A stretch of DNA of 64,000 bases from Rhizodiscina lignyota (Eukaryota; Ascomycota; Dothideomycetes; Aulographales; Rhizodiscinaceae), in contig ML978122.1 in the NCBI GenBank assembly GCA_010015805.1, positions 2,824,453 through 2,888,452 on the forward strand, given 5' to 3'. Below, piece after piece: positions 45,344 to 55,585 of this stretch. The notes under the pieces are model-generated. The model worked only from the letters and a program-made list of their open reading frames with translations. It did not search any database and was not told the DNA's origin. The translations under genes were made by a program, and so were the position numbers. Position 1 is the stretch's first letter. Each line of letters starts with the position of its first letter.

Positions 45344-46916
45344 ATGCCCGAAGATTCAACGCTCTCCCGTGTGGCAAGCACAGTCAGCAATGGTGCCAAA
45401 AGCATCATCAAACCCGACTACTCGAAATGCCCAGTTGGCCTCAAATGGCGATCGAACACTTTCTTCATCATAGTGACGATCGGCGTCGGCATCTTCACCG
45501 ACCTCTTCCTCTATGGCTTGATTGTGCCGGTCATTCCTTTTATGCTCGAGGATAGAGTTGGGATCCCGAGATCTCACGTTCAGAGCAATGTTTCTATGCT
45601 GCTTGCTATCTATGCGGGAGCCAGTGTTGTGTTCTCGCCAATTGCTGGAATTCTCGCAGACAAGACGAGTAGCAGGCAGCTGCCATTCCTTCTAGGTTTA
45701 TCCGCCTTACTGTTTGCTACGTTGCTATTTGCAGTTGGCCAAAGCATTCCAGTTCTTGCAATTGCGAGAATATTGCAAGGTCTGAGCGGATCTGTTGTTT
45801 GGACGATTGGCCTCGCGATGTGCTTGGAAACAGTCGGGCCTGAGCGACTGGGTAGAGTTATAGGCACGGTAAGTAGAGACCCATATCCATATGAGTGGGG
45901 CTGAAGCTAAGATTATGAAGATATTTAGTGTCATCTCAGTCGGCACGCAAGCGTCTCCCACTATCGGAGGCATTCTCTACGAGAAGGCCGGGCTCCCAGG
46001 CGTATTCGGACTCGCGATAGCGCTACTGGTGGTCGACTTCGTCATGCGCCTGCTGGTCATCGAAAAGAAGATTGCCGCCAAGTACGAAGCTCATATGCGC
46101 AGAGCATCGTTGGCAAACCCCCAAACCGATGGCATGGACGGTACCGCTGAGCACGATAATCACGACCCAGACGAGGAAAGTCCGTTGTTGAGCGGCAACG
46201 AGCACAAGAAATACCACCTCAACGAACCGAAATCATGGATCTTGCGCAAGGTTCCGATTCTAGCTTGCATTCATGACACTGCGCTTCTCGCAGCCCTTTG
46301 GCTTGCTTTCGTTCAGGCCATCCTCCTTGGCTCCTTTGATGCGACTATCCCGACTGTTGCAGAAGACTATTACGATTTCGACGCGCTCAAAGCAGGTGCT
46401 CTATTCCTATCACTAGGCTTGACGGACCTGATCACCGGGCCTATTGGTGGATGGGCGGTCGACAAGTACGGCACAAAACCGGCAGCCGTGATTGGCTGTG
46501 CATGGCTAGTACCTTTCATGATACTGCTCAGGCTGCCAAAACCTGATCTGGCCAATGGAGTAGCAAGTGATCAGGTTAAAATTTGGGCGGGACTCCTTGC
46601 GCTTATTGGTATCGGTATGGGCATCTTCGGAGCACCGAGTATAGTTGAGGCCGGAGCAGTAGTGCAAAGGTACTACAAAGCCAATCCGGATTTCTTCGGA
46701 GAGAATGGGCCGTATGCGCAGCTATACGGCCTGAACTCGATGTGCTTCTGTGGCGGACTGACTATTGGTCCTGTTATCGCCGGTGGGCTGAAGGACAGCA
46801 TTGGTTATGGAAATATGAATGCAGTACTGGCTGCGATCGCTGGTGTTACTTCTATTATTAGCTGGTTATACATCGGCGGGCCTCCGAGAATTGGAAAGTG
46901 GAAGGTGTTGAAGTAG
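45344..46916 (+). CDS. MFS transporter, vesicular-amine/multidrug type
   Basis: Exons 45344-45868 and 45921-46916 (52-bp intron) give 506 residues. Membrane spans are visible from FFIIVTIGVGIFTDLFLYGL onward. Motif A-like GILADKTSSRQLPFLLG lies between TM2 and TM3, and ARILQGLSGSVVWTIGLAM in TM4. A long hydrophilic loop with EHDNHDPDEESPLL lies between the two halves, which contain about six spans each. The pattern GRVIGTIFSVISVGTQASP fits fungal VMAT/tetracycline-type antiporters. Substrate unknown. The acceptor chosen (TATGAAG) is phase-consistent; a nearby TTTAG would break the frame. Confidence 0.9.
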
Positions 46917-47070
46917 ATGCGCAGGCCCTCGATGCCATCGCACTGATGGATAGGGATCGGTTCGAAATAGACTCAGCCGCTTTGTATTCTCCATAGATTT
47001 GGAAAAATGCATGGGTATCGATACTTCTAGACTCAACTCGAGGAGTTGCTCCGAGAGTGGAATTAACGTA

Positions 47071-47952
47071 TCATTTCTTGTGCGGGAGCTGCCCACAGAG
47101 AACAACATCGTCGCCCATCTGTTGCCATCTCGTGTTCGTGAGTCGTCCAACGGCCGAAGCGTTCCCCTGCTCTGCACTTTTCCTCTCCGGTGAAACCACA
47201 ACTCCCCCTTGGCCCAGCCACGTCGGCGCGATCGTGATAATCACCAAGTTAACCAACTCTTGATACTCTTCCCTCAACAATTCATTAATAACGCGCTGAC
47301 CCCCCTCGACCATCAAGCTATCCAAACCCTCCCTCTTCAACATCGCCAGTACATCTCCCCAATCCAACCTCTTCTCCTCCGTCTCCTTATTCGTCCTCGG
47401 CTCCACCATCAAAACTTTCCCTCCAACCCCCTCCAACAACCGATCAATCGCGTTCACCCGTCCCAGCACCTCCGAATCATCCGTCCACGCCATAACTACC
47501 CACGGCCCCCGTCCCCTCCTCTCCCTGGCAAGCTTCATCACCTTACTCCCCTCTGCAACATCCAGCCACCGACCCTTCGGATCCACAATCACCGGCCTTG
47601 GCTGCATATTCAGCCCTCGCCCGCCGTACCCGCCCACGCCCTCGAGCCGGCAGTTCAGACTCGGGTCGTCTGCCAGTGCCGTGCCGATGCCCACGAGGAT
47701 GCCGTCGTGCCGCGCGCGTAGGTAGTGCGTCATGGCTTTGGTTTCGGGGCCGGAAAGGGCGGTTTGAGTTCCTGGCGCCAGGCTGATGGACGAGTCGAGG
47801 GACTGTGCGAAGGTGAGTGTTGTGAAGGGGAAGGGAGTGCTGTCGTCGGGGAGGTAGGGGTTGTGCCATGAGCGGTGGAGGGGGAGGTATGGTTCTAGGA
47901 AGGGACGGGAAGACTGGGGGAAGTGGAGCGCGTCGCGGGGAGGCGGCGACAT
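47071..47952 (-). CDS. RIB7: Riboflavin biosynthesis reductase RIB7
   Basis: A single-exon 293-residue protein: 2,5-diamino-6-ribosylamino-4(3H)-pyrimidinone 5'-phosphate reductase, the second step of fungal riboflavin synthesis. Seen: a Pro-rich start, LPFTT-type first strand (PFTTLTFAQSLDSSISLAPG), AMTHYLRARHDGILVGIGT (residues about 73-91), ADDPSLNCRL, RPVIVDPKGRWL, and LDSLMVEGGQRVINELL near the C-terminus, ending APTWLGQGGVVVSP. All are characteristic of the RibD-C/DHFR-like fold in RIB7. It is convergent with the MFS gene (154 bp) and divergent from the GH125 gene. Confidence 0.95.
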   Translation of the reverse strand: MSPPPRDALHFPQSSRPFLEPYLPLHRSWHNPYLPDDSTPFPFTTLTFAQSLDSSISLAPGTQTALSGPETKAMTHYLRARHDGILVGIGTALADDPSLNCRLEGVGGYGGRGLNMQPRPVIVDPKGRWLDVAEGSKVMKLARERRGRGPWVVMAWTDDSEVLGRVNAIDRLLEGVGGKVLMVEPRTNKETEEKRLDWGDVLAMLKREGLDSLMVEGGQRVINELLREEYQELVNLVIITIAPTWLGQGGVVVSPERKSAEQGNASAVGRLTNTRWQQMGDDVVLCGQLPHKK

Positions 47953-48486
47953 TGTTTTTCTTTGATGGACAGATTTTCTGAGACTTTGAATTTTTGAGAT
48001 GAGGAGAATATGAGAGATTGTTGATTGAAATTGAAAATCCCGTCACTGTTGTCTTAAACGCGGATGCTTTTCTGATGCCACTGATGTCTTTGAAATCCGT
48101 TGCTCTTTTACTAGAGGGGCATGCCCAAACTAATCAGGAGTGAATGAAAAATAAAAGTTTGTTAGAAAAATGCCCAAATCGAGCATTCATTGTGAAATTA
48201 AAGATTCGTGGAAGATATCCAGTGTAAGACCTCCGAGGCTGCACTAGGCCATATTGGGACAGCTCCTACATATCCCATCTTCAAGTTGCTGTTGAGCTTC
48301 TCCTATGCTTCAAGCTTTCCAAGCTTCTCTCCCTCCGCGGACCTTAAATTGTTCTTCTTGATTGCAAGGCTTCCTTTACCTCAAAAACACACACGACAAC
48401 CTGTGCACTTCGGATCAATTACACACTGTTTATCTGTTTCGTTGCGGCAAAGCTCCGGACCGCTGACGACCACCACATGTGAAGCG
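47953..48486. promoter_or_regulatory. Divergent promoter region, RIB7 / GH125
   Basis: 534 bp between divergent ATGs, AT-rich in the middle (near 48060-48200) and C/T-rich near the GH125 start. Specific sites, including any riboflavin-responsive element, were not found. Confidence 0.5.
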
Positions 48487-50176
48487 ATGGCTCGTACGAA
48501 GGCTCTGTTATGGGCTCTCCCCCCAATCTTAGGAGCGCTGGCCGCACTTTTGCTCGAGGGAGCTTCAGCACAGCAAGACCCTCTGATAGACCCGCTAAGG
48601 TATAGGGAAGCATGTCCTGACTACCTTGCATACTCGAAACGTGGACAGTAAGTGGAATTCAAGAAGCATTTCAGTTTTTACTGCTTAAACTTTGTACAGC
48701 CCTCCCAGAAGCGAAGGCGACCTCCACCTCCCCTTCCAACGTCCCTCTCCTCACTGCCGAACCTTTACCTCGTCTCATGTTGAGAAGGTGATCGAAGATA
48801 TGAGCGAGAAGATGCTCGACAAAGACCTTGCGCGCATCTTCGAGAATGCCTTCCCAAATACCTTGGATACAACCGTGCGGTGGCATGTGGATGGGAAAGA
48901 GAGACCTAAGAAGGCCATCCACCCTGATAAAGGCGTATGGGACGGCGCGCAGTCATTCATCGTGACAGGCGACATCAATGCAGAGTGGCTGCGCGACTCG
49001 ACAAACCAGCTAGCACAGTACCAGATCCTTGCGAAGAAGGATCCCGCGATTTCGAACCTCATTTTGGGGGCCATCAACACTCAGGTTGAGTTCGTGATCA
49101 AGTTCCCGTACTGCAACGCGTTCCAACCTCCCGCACCATCAAGGCTACAACCTGTCGGCAACGGACAGACAGATGCAGTGCATCCGAACTACGAACCAGG
49201 CTTTGTGTTTGAGTGTAAGTACGAGCTCGACAGCCTAGCACACTTCCTGAGCTTGGGGAACCAGTACTGGGCGCACACAAAGAACAAAGCTTTCCTGACG
49301 TCGCGATGGTACAAGGCGATCGACACTGTTCTGGAGGTCATTGCACAGCAGAGCAAAGGCACCTTTGAGAAGAATGGGAAATATGTCCAGAACGAGTACC
49401 GATTCCAGCGCCAGACGAACACTGGCACTGAGACGCTGGGCCTGAGTGGTGTTGGGAACCCATTGGCAAATGACACGGGCTTGGTTCGAAGTGCTTTCAG
49501 ACCCAGCGATGATGCTACGATTCTTGGTTTCTTTATTCCAGCCAATGCGTTCATTGCTGTGGAACTGGAGAGGACTGCAGATATGCTGAAAGAGATTGGA
49601 GGAAAAGCGACGCTCGCGGAGACATTGCAGGACCTGTCTGATCGCATCAGAGAGGGTATTTGGGAGCATGGCGTTGTGACGCATAAGAAGTATGGAAAAG
49701 TCTTCGCTTATGAGGTGGACGGCTATGGAGGACAGATCTTGATGGACGATGCGAATCTTCCGAGTCTCTTGGCGCTGCCATTGCTGGGCTTCCTTGATAA
49801 CAGAGAGGAGACGTACCAGAACACAAGGAAGATGATTCTGGAGAAGAGCGGGAATCCGTACTACTTGCAGGGTCGCGAATTCCATGGGATTGGTGGACCG
49901 CACATTGGACTCGAGTACGCGTGGCCGATGAGCTTGCTTGTGCAGGCAATGACGAGCGATGATGATGACGAGATTATGGACAATTTGATGTTGGTCAGAA
50001 ATGCAAGCAGACTTGGTCTGGTGCATGAGAGTATCAACGTCAAGTTCCTTGTGGACTATACGAGACCTTGGTTTGCCTGGGCGAACTCGGTCTTCGCTCA
50101 AACGATTATCAACATCGCGCAGCGCAAGCCGCACCTCCTGTTCGGTGAGGGAGAGCAGGCTTATGTGTTCGAATGA
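48487..50176 (+). CDS. GH125 exo-alpha-1,6-mannosidase (Mug157 family), secretory
   Basis: Exons 48487-48647 and 48700-50176 (52-bp intron) give 545 residues. GH125 enzymes remove alpha-1,6-linked mannose with inversion; fungal members are often called Mug157. A signal peptide or anchor (ALLWALPPILGALAALLLEG) precedes the domain. Family motifs: RPSPHCRTFTS, TLDTTVRW, ITGDI-like VTGDINAEWLRDSTNQLAQY (acidic centre), FECKYELDSLAHFLSL, RSAFRPSDDA, VDGYGGQILMDDANLPSLL, GREFHGIGGPHIGLEYAWPM and GLVHESI. The catalytic acid (in DINAEWLRDS) and base region look intact. The stop overlaps the ATG of a SUN-like fragment (ATGA). Confidence 0.94.
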
Positions 50177-50600
50177 AAGATTACTGGTGTGTTGCGCCTA
50201 CCAAGGACAACGGCAAGGACCAACTCGCCGTGGTATTACCGTACCCCAGGTACCCAGACCGCCTCGTTATCGAACATGTGCCCAAGCTTAGTGTGCTTGA
50301 TATCGCGACTGCCCCACAGAAGATCGAGCTTGGGCCCGAATTCACAATAGAGCTGCGGGCACTGGTGTGATGAGGAACCACACTAACGCTTTATGGGAGT
50401 ATTGGATATAAGTTACTCTGGCAGTAGCTGCGTTGACGTCGCCTCGAGCTATCAGCTCATTACCAGTTCAATCACGAAGAAACGCCTTCAAACTATATCA
50501 TATAGTGAATATTGTCGCTGCGATCGCTGGCTCAGTCAAGGATGCGTCGAATTACACTTGTGCAATACAAGATGGAACCAATACTACTGTATCTCATTCT
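50173..50600 (+). pseudogene. Fragment of a SUN (Sad1/UNC-84) domain protein gene
   Basis: A 65-codon frame starts at the ATG overlapping the GH125 stop: DYWCVAPTKDNGKDQLAVVL, YPDRLVIEHVPKL and DIATAPQKIEL. This resembles the middle of fungal SUN domains (CWCAP, QLAV-L, VIEHVP, TAP-IEvW). The usual Trp after IE is replaced, and the frame stops at 50370. A possible later scrap, DASNYTC, near 50550 in another frame recalls the SUN end motif (NWG-xx-YTC-YR). No upstream part is present because GH125 coding runs up to this point. A host gene copy broken by rearrangement is the best reading; a chance resemblance is possible. Confidence 0.45.
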
Positions 50601-51046
50601 GACAATAGTTGCTCTCTCCTGGGCATGAGAGATGGCCTCTTCGGGCTTGCTCCATTGATCATGCTGTTCTGCCGTTGGGAGGTTTATACTGCCGTGAAGA
50701 GCTCAGAAGAATGCGCTTGTTGTTGCTGCATTGGGTAGAGGTCGGGCACGGTTGGATCGCTGCCTTTGTCTCGCTATAGTTCGATTGATCTTTCTATCCC
50801 AATGTCTACCCAAGGAGAGAATCGTAAGTTGATGCACATTTCACGCTTTCACAACAGCGACACAAATGTAGATAGTGTACGACATCACCTCACGCATGAT
50901 ATCATTTCACTATATATACCTTCTACAGTTTAAATTCTCCCTTCTTGTACAGGTATCTCCGCAGTAATTCATTGTGCTCTTCGTCAACGCTGCCTCTTCC
51001 TATGCAATCTACATTAATCTTCTAGGCTTAACTAGGAGATCACACG
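50601..51046. other. Intergenic stretch before the repeat-rich ORF
   Basis: No gene seen. An ATG at 50801 followed by a GTAAGT donor (50823) could be a first exon of some gene, but no matching acceptor and frame could be supported. Confidence 0.4.
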
Positions 51047-51409
51047 ATGTCTACTCCCTCAACTCCCCCAACTCCCCCAACTCCCCCAACTCCTAGCTTC
51101 TTCGAGGACGAGTTCAGGTGCCTCACGACTCCACCAAACTCAAGCTCCAAGGACGCGAGCTCCAAATATGCGAGTTCCAACGACGTGAGATTCAACGACG
51201 CGAACACTAACGACATCAACTCTAACGACGCGAACTCCGACAACGTCGGCAATCCAGCGGACAAGCTCATTGACGAAAAGACCTTCCCGGGCTTCGAGCA
51301 CGCCGTCTATTGCGCTCGTCTTCTTAAAGAATTCGACAAGCGCAATGCAATATTGGCTCCAACTGCGAAGGAGCAAAAGTATATGAGCGAATACTTCGAC
51401 TTCGATTAG
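51047..51409 (+). CDS. Small low-complexity ORF with Thr-Pro and pentapeptide repeats, hypothetical
   Basis: A 120-codon single-exon frame. It opens with a TPP repeat (residues about 5-16), then seven 5-residue units (SSKDA, SSKYA, SSNDV, RFNDA, NTNDI, NSNDA, NSDNV) coded by 15-bp repeats, then a non-repetitive end FPGFEHAVYCARLLKEFDKR with AKEQKYMSEYFDFD. The end looks like a real amphipathic protein region. No signal peptide or known domain. I do not recognise it; it may be a young or fast-evolving gene, or chance. Confidence 0.4.
   Translation: MSTPSTPPTPPTPPTPSFFEDEFRCLTTPPNSSSKDASSKYASSNDVRFNDANTNDINSNDANSDNVGNPADKLIDEKTFPGFEHAVYCARLLKEFDKRNAILAPTAKEQKYMSEYFDFD
51143..51247 (+). repeat. 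Seven imperfect 15-bp tandem units
   Basis: Units of the form AACTCYAACGACGCG lie head to tail and in frame with the 51047 ORF. Divergence is mostly at third codon positions and at the outer units. Confidence 0.85.
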
Positions 51410-51811
51410 AACTCAAGTAATAGAGAATAAAGGTAGGGTTCAGCATCGAATCCTGGTCATAGACTGCGTCAAGGCACTTTGCTTGGGCGTAACAGTCCTG
51501 CTTACATATATCAGGTTGACCCTCGCGATTTGGGAGCTTTGGATGGACTTTGAATACGGGAATGGGATACTATTGTTGCAGAGGGGATGGCAAATGCAAA
51601 AGCAGCTGACTTGGATTAATGGAAAGCGAATCAATTAAAATCGTACAGAGGTATTAAACATACCCCAGTGCAAATAATCAAATACCATCTAATCTTCAGC
51701 GGTGCTCTCGTTTGTGTTGAAGAAGGGATTTAGTCGTTGGGTTTTGCCGAGCTTGCCTTAAAAGCGACGGAATTAAAGCTGCAAACAATCGGTATCTACT
51801 CTTCAAGGCGT

Positions 51812-51852
51812 TGGAAATACCGCCTAGAATGGCTTTTCGACTAGTATTTCCA
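51812..51852. repeat. Perfect 9-bp hairpin
   Basis: TGGAAATAC and GTATTTCCA form a perfect 9-bp inverted repeat with a 23-base loop in AT-rich non-coding DNA. Could be a terminator hairpin or chance. Confidence 0.4.
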
Positions 51853-52026
51853 GCAACGCAGTCTTGCGATAGGAGAAAAAGAAATCGGCATCATCCTGCC
51901 ATTACGATGATGATGATAATTATCAGGTAACAACGACGCCGATGCTCATTCAGTAGGACCTTTATCGGAGGTGGAGCATATATAATAGGACCTGTATGAC
52001 ACGAAGTCGATTTTTATGAAGTGTCT

Positions 52027-52092
52027 TTTATCATTATGATACATAGTTTATCACCATTATGAGATGAAGTTTATCATCATTATAATAAGAAG
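52027..52092. repeat. Imperfect 23-bp tandem repeat
   Basis: Three successive units starting TTTATCA and ending near GATGAAG/AAGAAG/ACATAG (20-23 bp each). AT-rich minisatellite with no coding role apparent. Confidence 0.65.
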
Positions 52093-52640
52093 TTTACCTA
52101 AGTAGACAAGTTGCGTCCGTGCAGACTTTCATTCTTCGAGTGAGATATTCTGCTAGTGGTAGTCTCGTATTCGGTGGTGGTAGTGAAGGGTTGTATGCCG
52201 GAAAACGTAAGCTAGGTGCCGCGTACATATAGTATTTTTGGCTGAGTGGTTCCGTCTCCCTTTTGTTCACAGCGGCGGGCTAAAACATCCAAAGCAAAAG
52301 TGATTGAATCTTTCCTTAAACTGGATCGTAGCACGCTGTTAGCCCCTCAACTGTTCAGTACAGGTATTCAAGCCCACGACGGAGCCCTTGAGGCCAGTAA
52401 GGTCCTTTCAAAATTCTTCATCCTGGTTCGCCATGGAAGTGATAGTGTTGGCTTTCTTTCTACCCTTATACGTAGAAATAGTGTAAATGGCACTATTCCT
52501 ATTAAGGTAAAGTGAACTCTTGTCACGTGACTTCGCGACACCGCGTTTCTTCCGTCTAGACTCGAGACACGAATCTCTTCATACATCCTCGCCTTGTTTT
52601 GTATATTGACTCTCACCTTCTAGATTCTTTGCCACATGCC

Positions 52641-54137
52641 ATGGACTCGATTTCGGAAGTTTCTGACCCTACAGACTGGTTACCTACCCCTCTCCCACTC
52701 CTCGCTCCAGTCGATTCGGCGCTACGATGTCAAGTCTGCAAGGATTTCTATGAAACCCCAATGATCACGTCGTGTTCGCACACCTTCTGCTCACTGTGTA
52801 TTCGCAAATGCCTCTCATCGGATGGCCGCTGCCCCGCATGCCGCGAACAAGACCAAGCCAGCAAATTGAGACGGAATTGGGCGATTCAAGAAGTAGTGGA
52901 GTCATTCAAGACAGCAAGACCACAAGTGTTGGACGTTGCAAAGAGAAGGGAAAATGAAGAAGATGGATCCCCAGTTCAAATAAAGGGCAGAAAGCGGAAG
53001 TGGCAAGACGTTGGTGGCGAGCGCGAGGACGCGGAGGGAGCTCGGAAGGCCGCGAGGCAGACACGAAGTCAGAGCCGAAAAGCGACGACTTCTGCAATCT
53101 CGCAGGACATCGTCATTCTCGATAGCGAGGGTGATGATGACTATGATCCGTCGGGGGAAGCTGAGGACTATCCACAACCAGGGGACGGACTTGTTCCATG
53201 TCCTGTGTGCGGAGCGCGAATGAAAGAGGAAGCGGTCTGGTTACACATTGAGCGTTGTGATGGAAATCCACCGAAGAAGCTGAGTGAAGCCAGGTTAGTG
53301 GTATCAATTTTTCGATTTATGTAACCCATGAGCTGAACCAATTCGAGGTCTATCACACCGCAAATCTCTGCTTCTCGTCACAATCGACCTCCTCAGCCAA
53401 ACCTTATTCCTCGATTACCACAACTGAATTACTCTCTGCTCAAGGACGGAGCTCTGAAGAAGAAATTCGACGATCTCGGTATACCTAATTGGGGTTCACG
53501 CGAACTGCTCATCCGTCGTCACACCGAATGGGTGAACTTGTACAATTCCAACGCCGACTCTTCAACTCCGAAATCCAACCGAGAACTGCTCAGAGAGCTG
53601 GACCTTTGGGAGCGCAGCCAGGGCGGAAGAGCGCCAGCGAGGGATGCCTTGTCGAAGAAGAAAGACTTCGATGGTAAAGCCTGGATGGAGGGTAACAAGA
53701 GCCAATTTGACGAGTTGATTCGGGAAGCGAGGAAGAAGCGGCAAGTGCCATCCAAGAAGGAGGGTCAAAAAGAAGAGACTGCAAATGATGGTGGCATTCG
53801 TGCCGGCGAATCTGTTATCAAAGCCAGAACTGCCAACACAGTTGTTCTAGCCCCTTCCACCGACATGGCTATGGGTCATAGAGAGCCATCCTCCATTGGC
53901 CATCAAGACACCCTTGACGTCCCGGTAGAGTCGATCTCATCACAAACGCTACCAGGGGCGGAGCCAACACCAACACTACCGACGCCTAACACCCCTTCCA
54001 AAGCGGAAAGGTCTCCAAATATGCCGTCCGCATTGCCTGGACAGTTGGCATTATCTTCCACCAAGAAGATGCCCATGTTTGCTATGCCATCAGAACCGAT
54101 ACGAGATGGGGATGGGATTGAGGACTCTACTCAATGA
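52641..54137 (+). CDS. RAD18: Postreplication-repair E3 ubiquitin ligase RAD18
   Basis: Exons 52641-53293 and 53348-54137 (54-bp intron) give 480 residues. With Rad6 it monoubiquitinates PCNA at stalled forks, in the nucleus. Domains in order: RING finger CQVCKDFYETPMITSCSHTF to RCPACRE (residues 30-70); basic linker (KGRKRKW); UBZ4-type zinc finger PCPVCGARMKEEAVWLHIERC (about 187-207, read in parts); SAP domain LNYSLLKDGALKKKFDDLGI with PNWGSRELLIRRHTEWVNLYN; then the Rad6-binding-like region and a Ser/Pro tail. The intron falls between UBZ and SAP; its acceptor is a weak GAG. Length is typical. Confidence 0.94.
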
Positions 54138-54667
54138 ACAGATGTTGAAGGGCTTGAACAATTCGAGTTGTAAGGCGACCGAGGTGTCTAAATGTACAGA
54201 AGCATAAATCTATTGGCTTCCAGGAACGGTCACGCTTGCTCTGAAGGGCAGAAATCGGGCGTGATGCGGAATGCCAATTCTCACGAAGCCCATCATAGTA
54301 AGGCATTAAACGAAATGTAACATCGGCTAAAATTTATGAGGAAACATCATTGAATCATAGGTTTTGATACCTAAACAGTATCAAATTACACCTACAATGC
54401 TAATTGAAGCGTAGTCGCCCGTCTAACGACCTAGGGTTTGGGGTAATGACAAGATCTGTTTTCCTTGATTTTGGGCTCCAGCTCAATTGCTCTGCTTGTT
54501 TTATTCTGGCCGGACCTGTCGCCTTGTTGGGCTCCTGAGTCGCCCTCAGTTGGTATATCATTTCGTCTCTTGAGCGGAATTTCTTCATTTACGTATTTCC
54601 CGATATTTTCCACCCCATAGATTCTTCACAAATTCCACGTCGCCACAGTTCGCCGCCGCATCAAAAC
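54138..54667. other. Intergenic, 530 bp
   Basis: Between RAD18 and the unknown 243-residue gene. Two short overlapping minus-strand frames only. Nothing else supported. Confidence 0.45.
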
Positions 54668-55399
54668 ATGGCACCTGAAGACATCTCAAGTCACCATTCT
54701 GACAATCAAGTCGGAACGAATGCAGACCCTCACGCCTCTGCAGTTCCAACATACTCAGATCCCTCACAGACAGGAAATGCTCCAAAACGGGCACAGTCCG
54801 CTCCAGCTCCAACAGACAACTCTGCTACCAATTTTCCGGAGCCGATAGTATTTGATCCAACACTTACACTTCAGGCTTCCACGTTCACTCAAGAGCAGGT
54901 GTCCGAAGGTTCAAAGCAAAATGAACCAACCCAAAAGGACTGGGATTTCGCGACAACGCTAAAGCTTTGGAAAACTCTTCAGTGTTTGCTGAGGGGCGAG
55001 AAAGTCGAGAGTATCGATGGTATTGACACCACACAGAATCCGAGTGCGGAAAACATTGCGGAAGATGCAGAAAAATGGACACGCCACTTTCCGATTCAAA
55101 TGATTGCGCTCGCCAAATTGTGGCTCGAGGACGAACTCTACTTGATAATGATGAAGAGCGCGATCTGTGAGCTGAAAGAGACAACTTCTCTGGAAAAGCG
55201 AAATAAAATTAGGTTGGAGGAATGTCTCATTCACATGAGATTCAGAATTGTGGGAATTTGGAGTGTGCAAGATCGATATATTCTGCTTCTGTTCAATCAC
55301 GCACCAATTACGACAGTTCACCATGTTCAAAATCTTATTTCGGGAGTCAGATCGCTGTGTCAGCGATTGAAAGGTTTTCCTGAATGGCGCATCATTTGA
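54668..55399 (+). CDS. Hypothetical protein, 243 residues
   Basis: A single-exon frame with good start context (AACATGG). The N-terminal 80 residues are Ser/Thr/Pro-rich and probably disordered. The rest is helical and charged: KDWDFATTLKLWKTLQCLL, QMIALAKLWLEDELYLIMMK, RNKIRLEECLIHMRFRIVGI and VHHVQNLISGVRSLCQRLK. I recognise no domain, signal peptide or membrane span. It is convergent with the efflux-pump gene. The helical part is too regular for chance, so it is probably a real lineage-restricted gene. Confidence 0.6.
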   Translation: MAPEDISSHHSDNQVGTNADPHASAVPTYSDPSQTGNAPKRAQSAPAPTDNSATNFPEPIVFDPTLTLQASTFTQEQVSEGSKQNEPTQKDWDFATTLKLWKTLQCLLRGEKVESIDGIDTTQNPSAENIAEDAEKWTRHFPIQMIALAKLWLEDELYLIMMKSAICELKETTSLEKRNKIRLEECLIHMRFRIVGIWSVQDRYILLLFNHAPITTVHHVQNLISGVRSLCQRLKGFPEWRII

Positions 55400-55585
55400 G
55401 ACATTCAATTCAGGGATGGAAGATAGGCTTGGATCGCCAACTAATTAACACGATGCGTTTCTAGTCTACCTTTCCAGTTCTAAGGTCATTTCGTGATCCT
55501 TAGGTGAACCTTCTCTACGTACAACCTTACGCGAATAACAAGTTTTTAATAGTGACCTTTGCTTTACAGTAGACTCCTTAAAGGC

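Larger units (their letters stand above)
51410..52640. other. AT-rich intergenic region upstream of RAD18
   Basis: About 1.2 kb, AT-rich between 51600 and 52130. It holds a hairpin (51812-51852) and a TTTATCAT-type tandem repeat (52027-52092). A plus-strand frame at 52246-52515 has no recognisable domain. No transposase seen. Confidence 0.45.

Noticed and set aside
52246-52515. 89-codon frame upstream of RAD18
   Set aside because: No start context, no domain, in AT-rich spacer; not supported as a gene.
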